A stretch of 64,000 bases of DNA. It comes from Zooshikella sp050749885. Lineage in GTDB: Bacteria; Pseudomonadota; Gammaproteobacteria; Pseudomonadales; Zooshikellaceae. The DNA lies in the NCBI RefSeq assembly GCF_050749885.1, contig NZ_JBOIUB010000004.1, positions 438,678 to 502,677 on the forward strand, given 5' to 3'. This document shows positions 35,635-44,889 of the stretch, piece by piece; position 1 is the first letter of the stretch, and each line of letters opens with the position of its first letter. The notes beneath the pieces are model-generated. The model made no database searches. It saw only the letters and a program-made list of their open reading frames with translations, and had not been told where the DNA came from. Position numbers and translations under genes: made by a program.

Positions 35635-37860
35635 CTAACGTTTTAGCTCAAGCACAAGTCTAAAGCCAATTTGTTCATCCCTGTATGCGGGCGTTCGCTT
35701 TGCTCTTCGAGCAATGCGAAGGTTTTCAATAGGATCAGTGAAACTACCACCACGAATGACGCGATGACTACAGTGGGCTTTGTTTACTGGGCGACCATCG
35801 GCTGGATGTTGACGATATGAGTTTTGGTAACAGTCCAGTGTCCACTCTGCAACATTGCCCGCCATGTCAAATAATTGAAAGTCATTTGCTGGGTATTGCC
35901 CTACAGGTAGAGTTTGTGAGCCTTTCAGTAAGCCTTTCAAGGGATTTTCCCAGCAGTCTTCTAAACAATTAGCGTTATCTGTGCGCGGCTGGTTTCCCCA
36001 AACAAAACGCGTGTATCCTCCCGCCCTGGCAGCATATTCCCACTCTGCCTCACTGGGAAGGCGATATGTGTATCCTGTTTGCTTACTGATCCATTGGGCA
36101 TAGGCTTGAGCATCATGCCATGATGTGTGGGTTATAGGTTTTTTGTTATCTTTTTTATTGATTTTATTATGAAATACGTAACCTGTTTCTTTAATAAATT
36201 GGGCAAAATCTGTCTGAGTGATTTCGTACTGACTCATCGCGAAGTCATTAGCTAAGTTTACCCAATGGAGCGGTTTTTCACTTGCCGAACCCATGCCATC
36301 ATTATCTCCCATCCGAAAGCGGCCTTTAGGTATTACAACCATTTTCGGTCCATAACCCCCTTTGGCTAAAGAGTGTTGAAGAATTTTCCCTTGTTTCATC
36401 GCCGGTGACAGGTTGATAGTTTGTTTGATTGTAGAGGACTTTATTTCTAACCATTGCCGTTTAGCTTGATAGCCTGGGTGAGAAACCTCAACAAGGTAGC
36501 GCCCAGGAGGTAATTGCAAATTTTTTGTGTACTTAGGTTTTATATTAATAATACGAATGGTGCTGCCAGGAGGGTGAGCTTTTATATGTACAGAATAAAG
36601 AGCAGGAGAAAGTGTTAGGTTTAGTTGTGTTGGTATTTGCTTATTATGGTGTATTTCGACCTGTTGTGATTGATAGCCAGGTTTGGTAATGCTGAGAGAA
36701 TAATGACCAGATGCAAGTAACATCCCTTGATGAAATGACTGGGTAGAGTGATTAAATTGAATAGTCGCATCTTTGGGGGTGACATTAATTATCAAAGGCA
36801 TTCTGATGACGATATCACTATTTTGGTTCATCACTGAGTGTTCTTGCTCATTTGAGCTATGGGGAGTATCAGATTTTAGCCCGTTGTTATTGAGCAGTAA
36901 TATGCCTGGAATGGTTAAGACCAGACCTGCAATTAAATAGGATTTTCCTGCAGATTGTTTTTGAGGCTCATTGGGGGATGGTAGTGCGTTGGCAACGATA
37001 TAAGGGGCGGAAGCTCTGTTTTCTGGGGGGGCTGCACGAAGGTGACCATGCTCAAGAAATTGATATTGTAGCTGGCGTAAGGCAAATGAAACCTCTTTTG
37101 CTGTTTGAAAGCGATGTAGGGGATTTTTTGCCAATAACTGGTTAAGAAAAAGTTGTAATCCACGGTATTTTTCAGGGAGTTGAGGAACAGTTGAATTTAA
37201 ATGTTTTAAGCTAACGCTGAGTGGGCTATCTCCTCGAAAAGGGGGAAATCCCAAAAGCATTTCATAACAGATAATGCCCAGGCTATACAAGTCACTTCGG
37301 CTATCAAATGATACACGCCTTGCTTGCTCGGGGCTCATATATTCCGGGGTATAGCTAGACGAAAAAAATGCTGCAGATTGTCGCTTGGTAATTGTGTTGA
37401 GTGAGGTATTGTTAAAGTCAGAGAGTACCACAGAGCCGTCACTGCGAAATAAAATATTATTGGGTTTTAATTGACCATGAATAATATGTGCTTTATGGAC
37501 AAAGGTGAGTGCATTAGCAATTTGTTGGAGTATTTGTAGTGTTTTGTCTAATGTTAAACCTTCTTGAATTTTATCTGTGAGGTTACCATTATCACAGTAC
37601 TCCATCGCTAAATAAGGGAAGTTACTCGAAGTAAAGCCATAATCATAAATACTGATGATATGGGGGTGGATTAGATCTGAAGTGAGTGCAGCGTTTTTTT
37701 TAAATAATGTTGTGTCTAATTTGCTTTGATTACCGTTTGAAGGATTAATAACTTTAACAATAACATAACGTTGCTTTAAACGATCAATAGCATAATAAGC
37801 TTTTTTTCTATCGTTACCTGCAATAAGAGAGAGTAAAGTGTAGTTATTTAGCTTGAGCAT
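35635..37860 (-). CDS. Pseudokinase-PEGA-SUMF1/FGE-like membrane protein
   Basis: This 741-residue protein has a Ser/Thr kinase-like domain (about 1-275), one membrane helix (about 308-327), two PEGA-like repeats (about 345-490), and a SUMF1/FGE-like domain (about 505-741, WHDAQAYAQWISKQTG, RLPSEAEWEYAARAGG, IRGGSFTD). The kinase keeps Lys36 (VIVKVINP) and the SPEQAR activation-loop end. It has Gln130 in place of the catalytic Asp (HGQLKPNN for HRDLKPEN), DFN150 for DFG, and no GxGxxG loop. The SUMF1 part lacks the active-site Cys pair. The same kinase plus SUMF1 order is seen in PpkA-type T6SS regulators, but no T6SS genes are in view. Confidence 0.85.
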   Translation of the reverse strand: MLKLNNYTLLSLIAGNDRKKAYYAIDRLKQRYVIVKVINPSNGNQSKLDTTLFKKNAALTSDLIHPHIISIYDYGFTSSNFPYLAMEYCDNGNLTDKIQEGLTLDKTLQILQQIANALTFVHKAHIIHGQLKPNNILFRSDGSVVLSDFNNTSLNTITKRQSAAFFSSSYTPEYMSPEQARRVSFDSRSDLYSLGIICYEMLLGFPPFRGDSPLSVSLKHLNSTVPQLPEKYRGLQLFLNQLLAKNPLHRFQTAKEVSFALRQLQYQFLEHGHLRAAPPENRASAPYIVANALPSPNEPQKQSAGKSYLIAGLVLTIPGILLLNNNGLKSDTPHSSNEQEHSVMNQNSDIVIRMPLIINVTPKDATIQFNHSTQSFHQGMLLASGHYSLSITKPGYQSQQVEIHHNKQIPTQLNLTLSPALYSVHIKAHPPGSTIRIINIKPKYTKNLQLPPGRYLVEVSHPGYQAKRQWLEIKSSTIKQTINLSPAMKQGKILQHSLAKGGYGPKMVVIPKGRFRMGDNDGMGSASEKPLHWVNLANDFAMSQYEITQTDFAQFIKETGYVFHNKINKKDNKKPITHTSWHDAQAYAQWISKQTGYTYRLPSEAEWEYAARAGGYTRFVWGNQPRTDNANCLEDCWENPLKGLLKGSQTLPVGQYPANDFQLFDMAGNVAEWTLDCYQNSYRQHPADGRPVNKAHCSHRVIRGGSFTDPIENLRIARRAKRTPAYRDEQIGFRLVLELKR

Positions 37861-37887
37861 ATTGTAGATAGTATTAATAGATTAGTA

Positions 37888-37923
37888 TATACCCTTGGTT
37901 AATACGTCATTTATAATGGGTAT
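37888..37923. repeat. ATACCC/GGGTAT palindrome copy
   Basis: TATACCC...GGGTAT arms lie 36 bp across, between the divergent pseudokinase and FHA genes. One copy of a dispersed short palindrome family. Confidence 0.6.
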
Positions 37924-38124
37924 CGTCAGCGATTCATCAATAATGTGTAGAAATTTTGCAGGTTTTACTGTAAATAAACTATTATGACGCCAGCTTTGTT
38001 ACCTGTTAAGTACGTGTTTAGCAGACTGAGAAAAAAGTGGTGTTATTTATACTCTTCGCGATGAGTATCTGTTAAGAGCATACTTGTACTGAAGGCTAAA
38101 CATCCTTCGTTGGAAAATCTATAC

Positions 38125-39033
38125 ATGTTAAAACTGGGCTATAAATACCATACAAAACAGTCGATGTGGCTGGTTTCTCAGCGTGTAACAATAGGCAGTC
38201 ATGGTGATTGTGATTTTGTGATTAAAGACCCAAGTATTTTGCCGGAACATGTAGATTTAATTGTTAAAGATAATCGTGTGACACTCGTTGAATTAACTCA
38301 ACGGGGTACCACTTGGGTAAATGATGTACCTGTCGTATCAAGCTGTCAGTTGAATGTGGGAGATACGATTAGGTTGGGTCATGTTGAGTTGTTACTCAGT
38401 GACCCAAAACATATTCAACCCCCCATTGAACTCCCAAAAAAAGCAGTGAGTGGCTGGTTTTTAAAGGTCGTTGATCGTTCCTTGCCTGAAAAGACATATC
38501 CTGTAAACGATACGTTACTTATAGGGCGTGCCATTGATTGTGATATTAAAATTAACTCTCCCTACTTATCTCGTCGTCATGCAGAATTATGCTTGTTGGA
38601 GGACGTTCTTTTTATTAAGGATCTCTCCTCAATAAATGGCACTTTTGTCAATGATACGCCTGTTGCTGAACAACGTTTAAAATCAGGGGATCGCATCAGA
38701 CTCGATCAGTTAGAGTTTATGATAATTGGCCCACCAGATAATCAGCATAATACGCTAAGACGATCACAAATTAAAATTGAGCAAACTCATAAAATAAAAA
38801 AATGTGGAGTTAATGAGGCTATTAGTCAAGAGGGTAATTATCAAGAGAAGAAGCTCGGACAACCTCTAAGTATACCGGTTGTTAAGATTGATCATCGACT
38901 CAAGAAAAATGAAGTCAAAAATAACTGGGTATCAGGTTGGTCAATAGTGACTGTTATTGTTGTTGGGGGCGCTTTAGGTTATTGGCTTTTTAATTTGGTA
39001 AAACCGTTTATAGTGAGATTTTTACATAATTAG
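38125..39033 (+). CDS. Membrane-anchored protein with two FHA domains
   Basis: This 302-residue protein has two forkhead-associated domains at about 15-95 and 115-205. The second is canonical (LIGRAIDCDI, SRRHAEL, SINGTFVN), so it should bind phosphothreonine. The first is divergent (GSHGDCDFVI, PEHVDLIV) and may not. A C-terminal membrane helix (about 270-292) suggests the FHA pair faces the cytoplasm. The start is ATG 38125; an in-frame TTG lies at 38110. It is divergent from the pseudokinase gene, and the two probably share regulation. Confidence 0.82.
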   Translation: MLKLGYKYHTKQSMWLVSQRVTIGSHGDCDFVIKDPSILPEHVDLIVKDNRVTLVELTQRGTTWVNDVPVVSSCQLNVGDTIRLGHVELLLSDPKHIQPPIELPKKAVSGWFLKVVDRSLPEKTYPVNDTLLIGRAIDCDIKINSPYLSRRHAELCLLEDVLFIKDLSSINGTFVNDTPVAEQRLKSGDRIRLDQLEFMIIGPPDNQHNTLRRSQIKIEQTHKIKKCGVNEAISQEGNYQEKKLGQPLSIPVVKIDHRLKKNEVKNNWVSGWSIVTVIVVGGALGYWLFNLVKPFIVRFLHN

Positions 39034-39217
39034 ATGCAAACTTTATCACAAGTACATCAGTGGTAGTCCATTTTTTTTCTTCATCTAACAATCACTCGCA
39101 GTTCATCTACATGTCGTGTCTGACGTTAACGGTACACAAAGCGAAGGGTATGTAAGGTGAATTCAATACTGTTTTTTTTTAATCACTGATAATTTGCTTT
39201 GTATACGAAATTTTTAG

Positions 39218-39239
39218 CACTGGCCTGTTTAGGCCAGTG
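39218..39239. terminator. Hairpin between convergent FHA and Usp genes
   Basis: Perfect CACTGGCCT / AGGCCAGTG arms with a GTTT loop. There is no strong T-run after the hairpin on either strand, so termination may be weak or need a factor. Confidence 0.5.
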
Positions 39240-39320
39240 AAGATGACTTAACATGTTAAAAAAATAACTTTGGCCACATCTTAAGTATATCTGTTGTCTT
39301 ACAATAGATTGGTGCTTGTC

Positions 39321-40292
39321 TTATTTTGCATTTTTTATGTGATTTGTTTTTGGTTTTATTAGTAGATCACACCGCATTTTTTCAATTAATTTTTTTGTAG
39401 TGTTGCCATAGATAGCTTGTTGCCAGTGGCTATGTGGGTGATAACCCAGTAGACAAATGTCTATGTTAAACTCTTCTATAAGTTTAGGGATGACAACATC
39501 GGGTATCCCTTGCAGCATATGACACCTGCCGTGATTTACAATGGAAAACTGTTGTTGTAGTTTGGAAAGCGCTGTTTGTCGTTGTCGGAGCATATTTTCT
39601 GTATGCTTTTTGTATTCTGAAACAAGATCAGTTTCCAGCATAATTGTTTCAGGTAAGGGCGAATACGTATGTACGATATGAAAATGTACCGGTAAGTTAT
39701 TAAAATAAGACTCGGCATACTCAATGAGTGTGCTATCAAAAGAAAACACATCATTATCAGGTAACGGATCTACACAAATGAGAACATTTAAGGCTGACTG
39801 AGTCGTTACTTCAGGCGCCTCTTCAAATGTCGATGTATCACTAATATAAATGGGAACCCTACACGTATTAAGTAGGTAGATATCATTGTGATTCAGTATG
39901 TTGGCTTTCTGCTCATGATAAGACGTTGGTTTTATATAAAGATCAACGTGTTGCTTTTGGATAAAGTCAATGAGTGTTTCTAGCGAGTGTGCGTGTTCTC
40001 CGTAAATAATATGATGATGGTATTGATGCTGAATACACCAGTTTAGGATCGGTTTAATGTGTTGCTCAAGCTGTACTTTCCATTGTTGGTGCAGCTTTGT
40101 TTGAAGTGAGTCTGGTAAAAAGTGATTCACAAAAAAGTGATGTTGATAGTATTCCAAAAATAGAGTGACTTGTTTGATATTTTTTTTGGGGATGAGTGAT
40201 AATTTTGCTGTTGTTGATGCAATATTGGTATGTAAATCAATGAATAGCAGCACATGCTGTGTTGTTTGTTGCATTAAGTATTCTTGGGACAC
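39321..40292 (-). CDS. Universal stress protein with two Usp domains
   Basis: This 323-residue tandem Usp protein resembles UspE in size. The first half (about 1-150) has the opening VLLFIDLH. The second (about 165-315) has VLICVDPL and the late ATP-loop-like GYHPHSHWQQAIYGNTTKKLI. Function of tandem Usp proteins is linked to stress and motility in E. coli. GTG at 40292 gives the length used; ATG 40274 is an alternative. It stands alone between two + strand genes. Confidence 0.8.
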   Translation of the reverse strand: MSQEYLMQQTTQHVLLFIDLHTNIASTTAKLSLIPKKNIKQVTLFLEYYQHHFFVNHFLPDSLQTKLHQQWKVQLEQHIKPILNWCIQHQYHHHIIYGEHAHSLETLIDFIQKQHVDLYIKPTSYHEQKANILNHNDIYLLNTCRVPIYISDTSTFEEAPEVTTQSALNVLICVDPLPDNDVFSFDSTLIEYAESYFNNLPVHFHIVHTYSPLPETIMLETDLVSEYKKHTENMLRQRQTALSKLQQQFSIVNHGRCHMLQGIPDVVIPKLIEEFNIDICLLGYHPHSHWQQAIYGNTTKKLIEKMRCDLLIKPKTNHIKNAK

Positions 40293-40433
40293 AGGCGTTC
40301 CATTCCTTAAACTGTTGTTTTAACTATTGTAGTTTTTTTTTTTACAAAGTTTACGTTGTGTAAATTTAAGAAAAAAGTCTAATTATTACCATCAGGTTAC
40401 ATTATTTCACTGTTATTGTGCAGATTGATTAAA

Positions 40434-40439
40434 TATAAT
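40434..40439 (+). promoter_or_regulatory. Candidate -10 for the OmpA-family gene
   Basis: A perfect TATAAT lies 42 bp before the ATG. The -35 region is weak, so the call is tentative. Confidence 0.35.
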
Positions 40440-40480
40440 TTTTCACAGAAACGTGATAGTACTGGAGAAGTTTTAAGCTT

Positions 40481-41452
40481 ATGAAAAAATTATCCCTGTT
40501 TGCTACAGGCGTTATTTTTGCGCTAGCAAGCCACACAGTTATGGCTGAAGAGGAAGTTGTTCCACATGCTTATGTAGCGCCTTCATTCGGCAAATATTTC
40601 TTTGATAATGAGCGTGATATCGAAGATGACTACCTTTACAGCTTAGACTTTGGTTATCAAATTAATTCCAATCTGGCTGTTCAATTGGGGTTTGGTAAAA
40701 TTAATGATACTGAAAACCCTGGATTGGATAACAATATTGATGCCAAGTGGTATCATTTAGACAGCATGTATTACATTGCACCTGTCGGTAAATGGAAACC
40801 TTATGCATTAGCCAGTGCCGCTCATATGCGTATTGATCCCAGTGATGCCAGTACAGATGATGAAACATTGCTTGGCTTAGGCGTTGGTGTTGAGCGTGAG
40901 CTGACAGATCGTGTCGCATTACGTGCTGATGTACGTGATTACTATAGTCTTGATAATGAAACACATGACCAGGCTGTAATGCTGTCAGTGAAGTTGGCAC
41001 TTGGTGAAACCAAACGAGCTGTTGTTCGCAAAGAGCCACCACCACCAGCACCACAACCAAAAGAAATCTATGTAGATAAACCCGTTAGTATTCGTTTAAA
41101 TATTGAATTTGACTTTGATAAGTCCGTTATTAAACCAGAGTACTACCCTGAGCTGGAAAAAGTTGCTTCTTTCTTGCAACGTTACTCAAATATCCATGTG
41201 ACTATAGAAGGTCATACAGACTCTGTGGGTAATGATGCATATAACCTTATGTTGTCTCAGTCTCGTTCAGATGCAGTTCGTCAAGCACTGATTGAGCAAT
41301 ATAACATCCAACCAGGGCGTTTAACTGCAATTGGTAAAGGTGAGTCTGAGCCTGTAGCTGATAATGGGTCACCAGAAGGCCGTCAGCGTAACCGTCGTGT
41401 TATGGCAAATATTAAAGCGGTTGAAAAAGTTAAAAAAGTGATAACTGAATAG
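40481..41452 (+). CDS. OmpA-family outer membrane protein
   Basis: This 323-residue protein has a signal peptide (cleavage near residue 22, VMA|EE), an N-terminal eight-strand barrel-like domain (to about 180), a Pro-rich linker (PPPPAPQPKE), and a C-terminal OmpA domain. The latter carries FDFDKSVIKPEY and EGHTDSVGNDAYNLMLSQSRSDAVRQAL, ending GEGSEP-like and RQRNRRV, which bind peptidoglycan. TGGAGAAG precedes the ATG. A hairpin follows the stop. Confidence 0.9.
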   Translation: MKKLSLFATGVIFALASHTVMAEEEVVPHAYVAPSFGKYFFDNERDIEDDYLYSLDFGYQINSNLAVQLGFGKINDTENPGLDNNIDAKWYHLDSMYYIAPVGKWKPYALASAAHMRIDPSDASTDDETLLGLGVGVERELTDRVALRADVRDYYSLDNETHDQAVMLSVKLALGETKRAVVRKEPPPPAPQPKEIYVDKPVSIRLNIEFDFDKSVIKPEYYPELEKVASFLQRYSNIHVTIEGHTDSVGNDAYNLMLSQSRSDAVRQALIEQYNIQPGRLTAIGKGESEPVADNGSPEGRQRNRRVMANIKAVEKVKKVITE

Positions 41453-41463
41453 TCATTTTTTTA

Positions 41464-41503
41464 TGGAGCTGGTACCTGAGTTTTTGGGTGCCAGCTTGCT
41501 CCA
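41464..41503 (+). terminator. Terminator candidate after the OmpA-family gene
   Basis: AGCTGGTACC pairs with GGTGCCAGCT, and the outer TGGA with TCCA, around a T-rich loop. The T-tract after the stem is poor. It lies just past the OmpA stop. Confidence 0.5.
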
Positions 41504-41676
41504 TCCTTTCTGATTTCTTCTTCTAAAATACTTTTGTTTGTTTGCTTATATCTACAGAGATATGAGTCGGCCTCACTGTCTGTAAGCCTATGTCTTACCA
41601 AAGATACTAAAGTTTTTGCACTATACTCCGATAATGCCTATAACAGTCTTGGCTTTGATGGGAATGGTGGTTGACT

Positions 41677-42042
41677 ATGAGGTTGTTGCTAGCACGAGGT
41701 TATAAATGGTGTAGCATTGTGGCTGTTGTTTGTTTTACATCGGCTTGTACTACACACCGTATTAGCAACCAGTTAGATATGGCGTATGAGCATTATAATA
41801 ACGGTGACTGTGTTGCGACATTGCACTCATTAAGTCGCGTTGATCGGCTAATCCGTGCTCGACGTTATTTACAGCCAGAGGTCTCTTTTTTGCGAGGATT
41901 ATGCTTGGAAAGGCAAGGTTATCTTATGGATGCTGTAGAGACTTATCGCTATATTGTGAAACTTTATCCTGAGTCTGAATATGCATTTCGGGCGAGGGCC
42001 AGACTTAAAGTGTTAGGTGGTGCGCAAAACCCTCTGAAATAA
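41677..42042 (+). CDS. Small TPR-like lipoprotein
   Basis: This 121-residue lipoprotein has a signal ending in the lipobox TSAC (about residue 24). The mature part is helical, with a TPR-like pattern, including MAYEHYNNGDCVATLHSLSR and GYLMDAVETYRYIVKLYPES. Not assigned to a named family. ATG 41677 is preferred over the in-frame TTG at 41671. It is 0.2 kb past the OmpA gene on the same strand, and OmpA-linked lipoproteins of this kind are common. Confidence 0.68.
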   Translation: MRLLLARGYKWCSIVAVVCFTSACTTHRISNQLDMAYEHYNNGDCVATLHSLSRVDRLIRARRYLQPEVSFLRGLCLERQGYLMDAVETYRYIVKLYPESEYAFRARARLKVLGGAQNPLK

Positions 42043-42523
42043 GATACTTGCCATAAAATATTCCCCTATTAAAGGGCATTCTTTAACGTATACCCTTCAC
42101 GAATCATTTTTATCCCCCTAAGGTTTCAACATTTGATGGCCCAGCTAGCGCTTTAAAAACAGCGATTGTTGCTGTCGCTCGTCTTATAAACCAGACTAGC
42201 CCCACTAAACACTAAAAGAACCCCGTTATGGGTATAATGTGTTTATTGAAAAAGTTTTATTAAGGTGTTAAAGCAGTTGCACTTTTGGCAATTTGGTCGA
42301 TAGTATATTTTATGCGTCATTAATGTTTAACTAAATTGTCTTATACCTTAAATTAACGAAAATATACGTTCTTGATTTTTACCCACTAATGTATCCCATA
42401 ATAAGGGAGAAACATTAAACAATATGCATTAAGATTGAAAGTTAATGCATGTTTTTTGGGTAAGTGTTCGCATATTTTTTGTGGTGATTTGAGGTGGGCT
42501 TATTACCTTGGTATTGGGCGGCG
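42043..42523. other. 480-bp intergenic region
   Basis: The stretch contains two half copies of the ATACCC repeat (about 42087 and 42222), is AT-rich, and shows no frame of note. The PilZ gene promoter should lie in it. Confidence 0.5.
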
Positions 42524-42886
42524 ATGGGTAAAGCGTATCCTTCTAGAGAACAACGTGCTATTACACGACACCAGTTAAATGCTTATTTAACAATATATAA
42601 TCGTTTCACTGATCGTCCGATTGGGTATATAGGCAATATTTCTGCTCAAGGACTTATGCTGATTAGTGAAATTCCAGTTATGGTGGGGGAAGCTTTTGAA
42701 ATGCGTATTAAAATTCCTCATGAAGTTAGCCCTACAGAAGTATATATTGATTTTAAAGCTGTCAGTCAGTGGAGTAAGCCAGATGTAGATCAGCGGTATT
42801 TTGACTCTGGTTTTGAAATTGTTGAAGCCGACCAAGGTATTATTAATCTAGCATCTTCTCTTAGAGAATTTTTTAGCTTTCGTTAG
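42524..42886 (+). CDS. PilZ-domain protein
   Basis: This 120-residue single PilZ domain has the motif GYIGNISAQGLMLIS, in which the N-x-S-x-x-G element is the c-di-GMP-binding core. An Arg-rich part upstream (REQRAITRH) may supply the RxxxR half. It is probably a c-di-GMP receptor. The start is uncertain: ATG 42524 is used, and an in-frame GTG at 42494 adds ten residues. Alone on this strand, followed by a 560-bp gap holding a MITE. Confidence 0.75.
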   Translation: MGKAYPSREQRAITRHQLNAYLTIYNRFTDRPIGYIGNISAQGLMLISEIPVMVGEAFEMRIKIPHEVSPTEVYIDFKAVSQWSKPDVDQRYFDSGFEIVEADQGIINLASSLREFFSFR

Positions 42887-43053
42887 TTTAGATATTTTCT
42901 TTTACAGAGATACAGTATTACGCTTAATTAAAGCGATAAGTCATTAATATTATTTTGTTTGTTTATAATGTAATTATTTGATAGTTGAATGCCTGGTTTT
43001 TTAGTCGTTAATTTAATTAGTATCAGTGTGGTTAGTTTTCTTTAATATCTATC

Positions 43054-43324
43054 CTAGGGCCTGTTAACACTATTTGAATATCACTGTTATGACGGTAAAA
43101 GCACTAATCTAGGCGCGAAGCGTAAAGTTTAGTTGTTCTAAATGAATAATGAGCCACAACGAGTAGTGCTTTTACCGTCATAACCCTTCGGGCCGTGATT
43201 ATTTTTCCACCTAGCGGTGTTACACGTCATTTATGTAGAATGACTACACGGCATTCCTTGCGCCTTGCTAGGCGAAAAAATAGTCTACGGCAGTGGTGAT
43301 TCAAATAGTGTTAACAGGCCCTAG
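43054..43324. mobile_element. 263-bp MITE with IS5-like CTAG target duplication
   Basis: The element 43058-43320 is flanked by CTAG on both sides (43054-43057, 43321-43324), matching the YTAR targets of IS5-group elements. Its terminal inverted repeats are GGCCTGTTAACACTATTTG and extend to about 22 bp. An internal 19-bp perfect inverted repeat (43087-43105 with 43165-43183) and a further imperfect one (about 43199-43219 with 43268-43289) give heavy folding. No open frame. It lies in the gap between the PilZ and yjjG genes. Confidence 0.85.
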
Positions 43325-43448
43325 TGCATTGATCAAAAACGCTTCGCTATGGGTATAACAAGAATTTCGATATGTAGAGAGGAGATAAAAAATAGTGTTA
43401 AGATGATACTTACACGTTGGGCAATGTAGTAAAGGAGCGAAAGACGGA

Positions 43449-44150
43449 ATGAAGCACTATGAGTGGATTTTGTTCGATGCGGATGAAACTTTGTTTCACT
43501 TTGATGCATTCAGTGGGCTACAGCGTATGTTTGCTCAATTTGATGTTGAGTTTTCTACTGATGATTATCAAGCCTATCAGGAAGTTAATAAGCCTCTCTG
43601 GGTAGATTATCAGAACGGTGATATAAGTGCCCAGCAGCTTCAGCATCAGCGTTTTGCTACTTGGTCAGATAAACTAAAGGTTTCAGCTAAGGACTTAAAT
43701 AGTGCTTTTTTATCAGCCATGGCTGATATTTGTAAACCATTGGAAGGTGCGAAAAGCCTTGTGAGTGCGCTTTATGGTAAGGTAAAGCTGGGTATTATTA
43801 CTAATGGATTCACAGAGCTGCAACAGATTCGTTTGGAGCGGCTGGGGCTGAGAGACTACTTTGATGTATTAGTTATTTCTGAGCAGGTAGGCTTTGCTAA
43901 ACCCCATCAAGCTATTTTTGAGCATGCTTTATCTGTCATGGGACAGCCAGAGCGAAACAAAGTGCTGATGGTAGGAGATAACCCCGATACTGATATTTTG
44001 GGGGGAATAAACGCTGGATTTGAAACCTGTTGGTTAAATGTAAATGAGAACCCAACACCTGAGAGCATTACGCCAGGGCATCAGGTTTCTTCTTTGACAG
44101 AACTAGAACAGCGTTTGTTTTCTGATCAAGGCTTGGCTGTGAGTGTGTAA
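43449..44150 (+). CDS. yjjG: YjjG-type pyrimidine 5'-nucleotidase (HAD superfamily)
   Basis: This 233-residue HAD hydrolase has motif I Asp10 and Asp12 in LFDADETLF, motif II LGIITNGFTELQ and motif III GFAKPHQAIFEHAL with GDNPDTDILGG. YjjG removes phosphate from non-canonical or excess pyrimidine nucleotides. AAGGAGCGAAAG precedes the ATG by a long spacing. Not coupled to neighbours; 101 bp before the convergent yjjX. Confidence 0.88.
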   Translation: MKHYEWILFDADETLFHFDAFSGLQRMFAQFDVEFSTDDYQAYQEVNKPLWVDYQNGDISAQQLQHQRFATWSDKLKVSAKDLNSAFLSAMADICKPLEGAKSLVSALYGKVKLGIITNGFTELQQIRLERLGLRDYFDVLVISEQVGFAKPHQAIFEHALSVMGQPERNKVLMVGDNPDTDILGGINAGFETCWLNVNENPTPESITPGHQVSSLTELEQRLFSDQGLAVSV

Positions 44151-44251
44151 TAAACTCTTCAGTTTGTACCTATCGTAAATCATATTCTGCTGTTAGCAAA
44201 ACAGTAAAATACTCACAGCAAAGTCTAAAGTTTATTCATGAAGGGTAGACG

Positions 44252-44794
44252 TTATTTATCGTATAGTTCTTCATAAAGAAAAGGGGCCATGGCGAGTATG
44301 AATGCTTCAGTATATGTGCTTTCTCGTGTGGCCTGTCCGTTGGTTAATAAGCCAATAGCTCCTCCTTGTTGTTTGATATTTTGTGTGTTAAATAATCTAT
44401 CCATGACATGACCTAGCTCTTCACCTTGTTGTAATGCCTGGTATACGGACATAGGGAGTGGCAAAATAGCACTACGGCCCACGGAAAGGCGGCAGTCATT
44501 TGCCACAACGACATAGGCGAATGTGGCAGGTCCATACTCAAAAACATCTACACCACCTTCAAGCGCAACATAGAAATCAGCTTCTATCTGTTGCTGACAA
44601 AACCGTACGCGATTTTCTGCACCTTCGCGGGTTTGCTTTGCTGTCATGGGTTGGTCAGGTACTCCTGACGGTGCATGCATACCAGTACACTCAACGGAGT
44701 TATTGGGGTAGAGTGAAGCAATAGCATTACGTACTGCATTGATTTTTACAGGATTCTGCGAGCCAACGACAATTTTGATACAATCTTGATTCAT
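44252..44794 (-). CDS. yjjX: Inosine/xanthosine triphosphatase (YjjX)
   Basis: This 180-residue enzyme of the NTPase/DUF84 fold has VVGSQNPVKINAVRNAI at the N-terminus, QTREGAENR and ALEGGVDVF. It clears non-canonical purine nucleoside triphosphates, which fits the convergent yjjG nucleotidase. ATG 44794 (MNQDCIK) is preferred over the upstream TTG at 44806. Confidence 0.88.
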   Translation of the reverse strand: MNQDCIKIVVGSQNPVKINAVRNAIASLYPNNSVECTGMHAPSGVPDQPMTAKQTREGAENRVRFCQQQIEADFYVALEGGVDVFEYGPATFAYVVVANDCRLSVGRSAILPLPMSVYQALQQGEELGHVMDRLFNTQNIKQQGGAIGLLTNGQATRESTYTEAFILAMAPFLYEELYDK

Positions 44795-44830
44795 AATGAT
44801 TAACAACTGTTTTTTTAAAATGCCTTATTA

Positions 44831-44852
44831 TATACCCATAACGAAGGGTATA
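44831..44852. repeat. ATACCC/GGGTAT palindrome, perfect copy
   Basis: Perfect 7-bp arms TATACCC and GGGTATA flank ATAACGAA. This is the cleanest copy of the dispersed family and lies between divergent yjjX and yigZ. Confidence 0.75.
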
Positions 44853-44889
44853 CCTGGTTTAATGTTTGTTGAGGGAGTTGCCTGAGTAC

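Noticed and set aside
35635..37860. Active PpkA-type kinase of a type VI secretion system
   Set aside because: The catalytic Asp, DFG and Gly loop are lost and no T6SS structural genes are in the window.
40701..41060. His-rich antisense frame in the OmpA gene
   Set aside because: Shadow of the barrel repeats, with no start site or family match.
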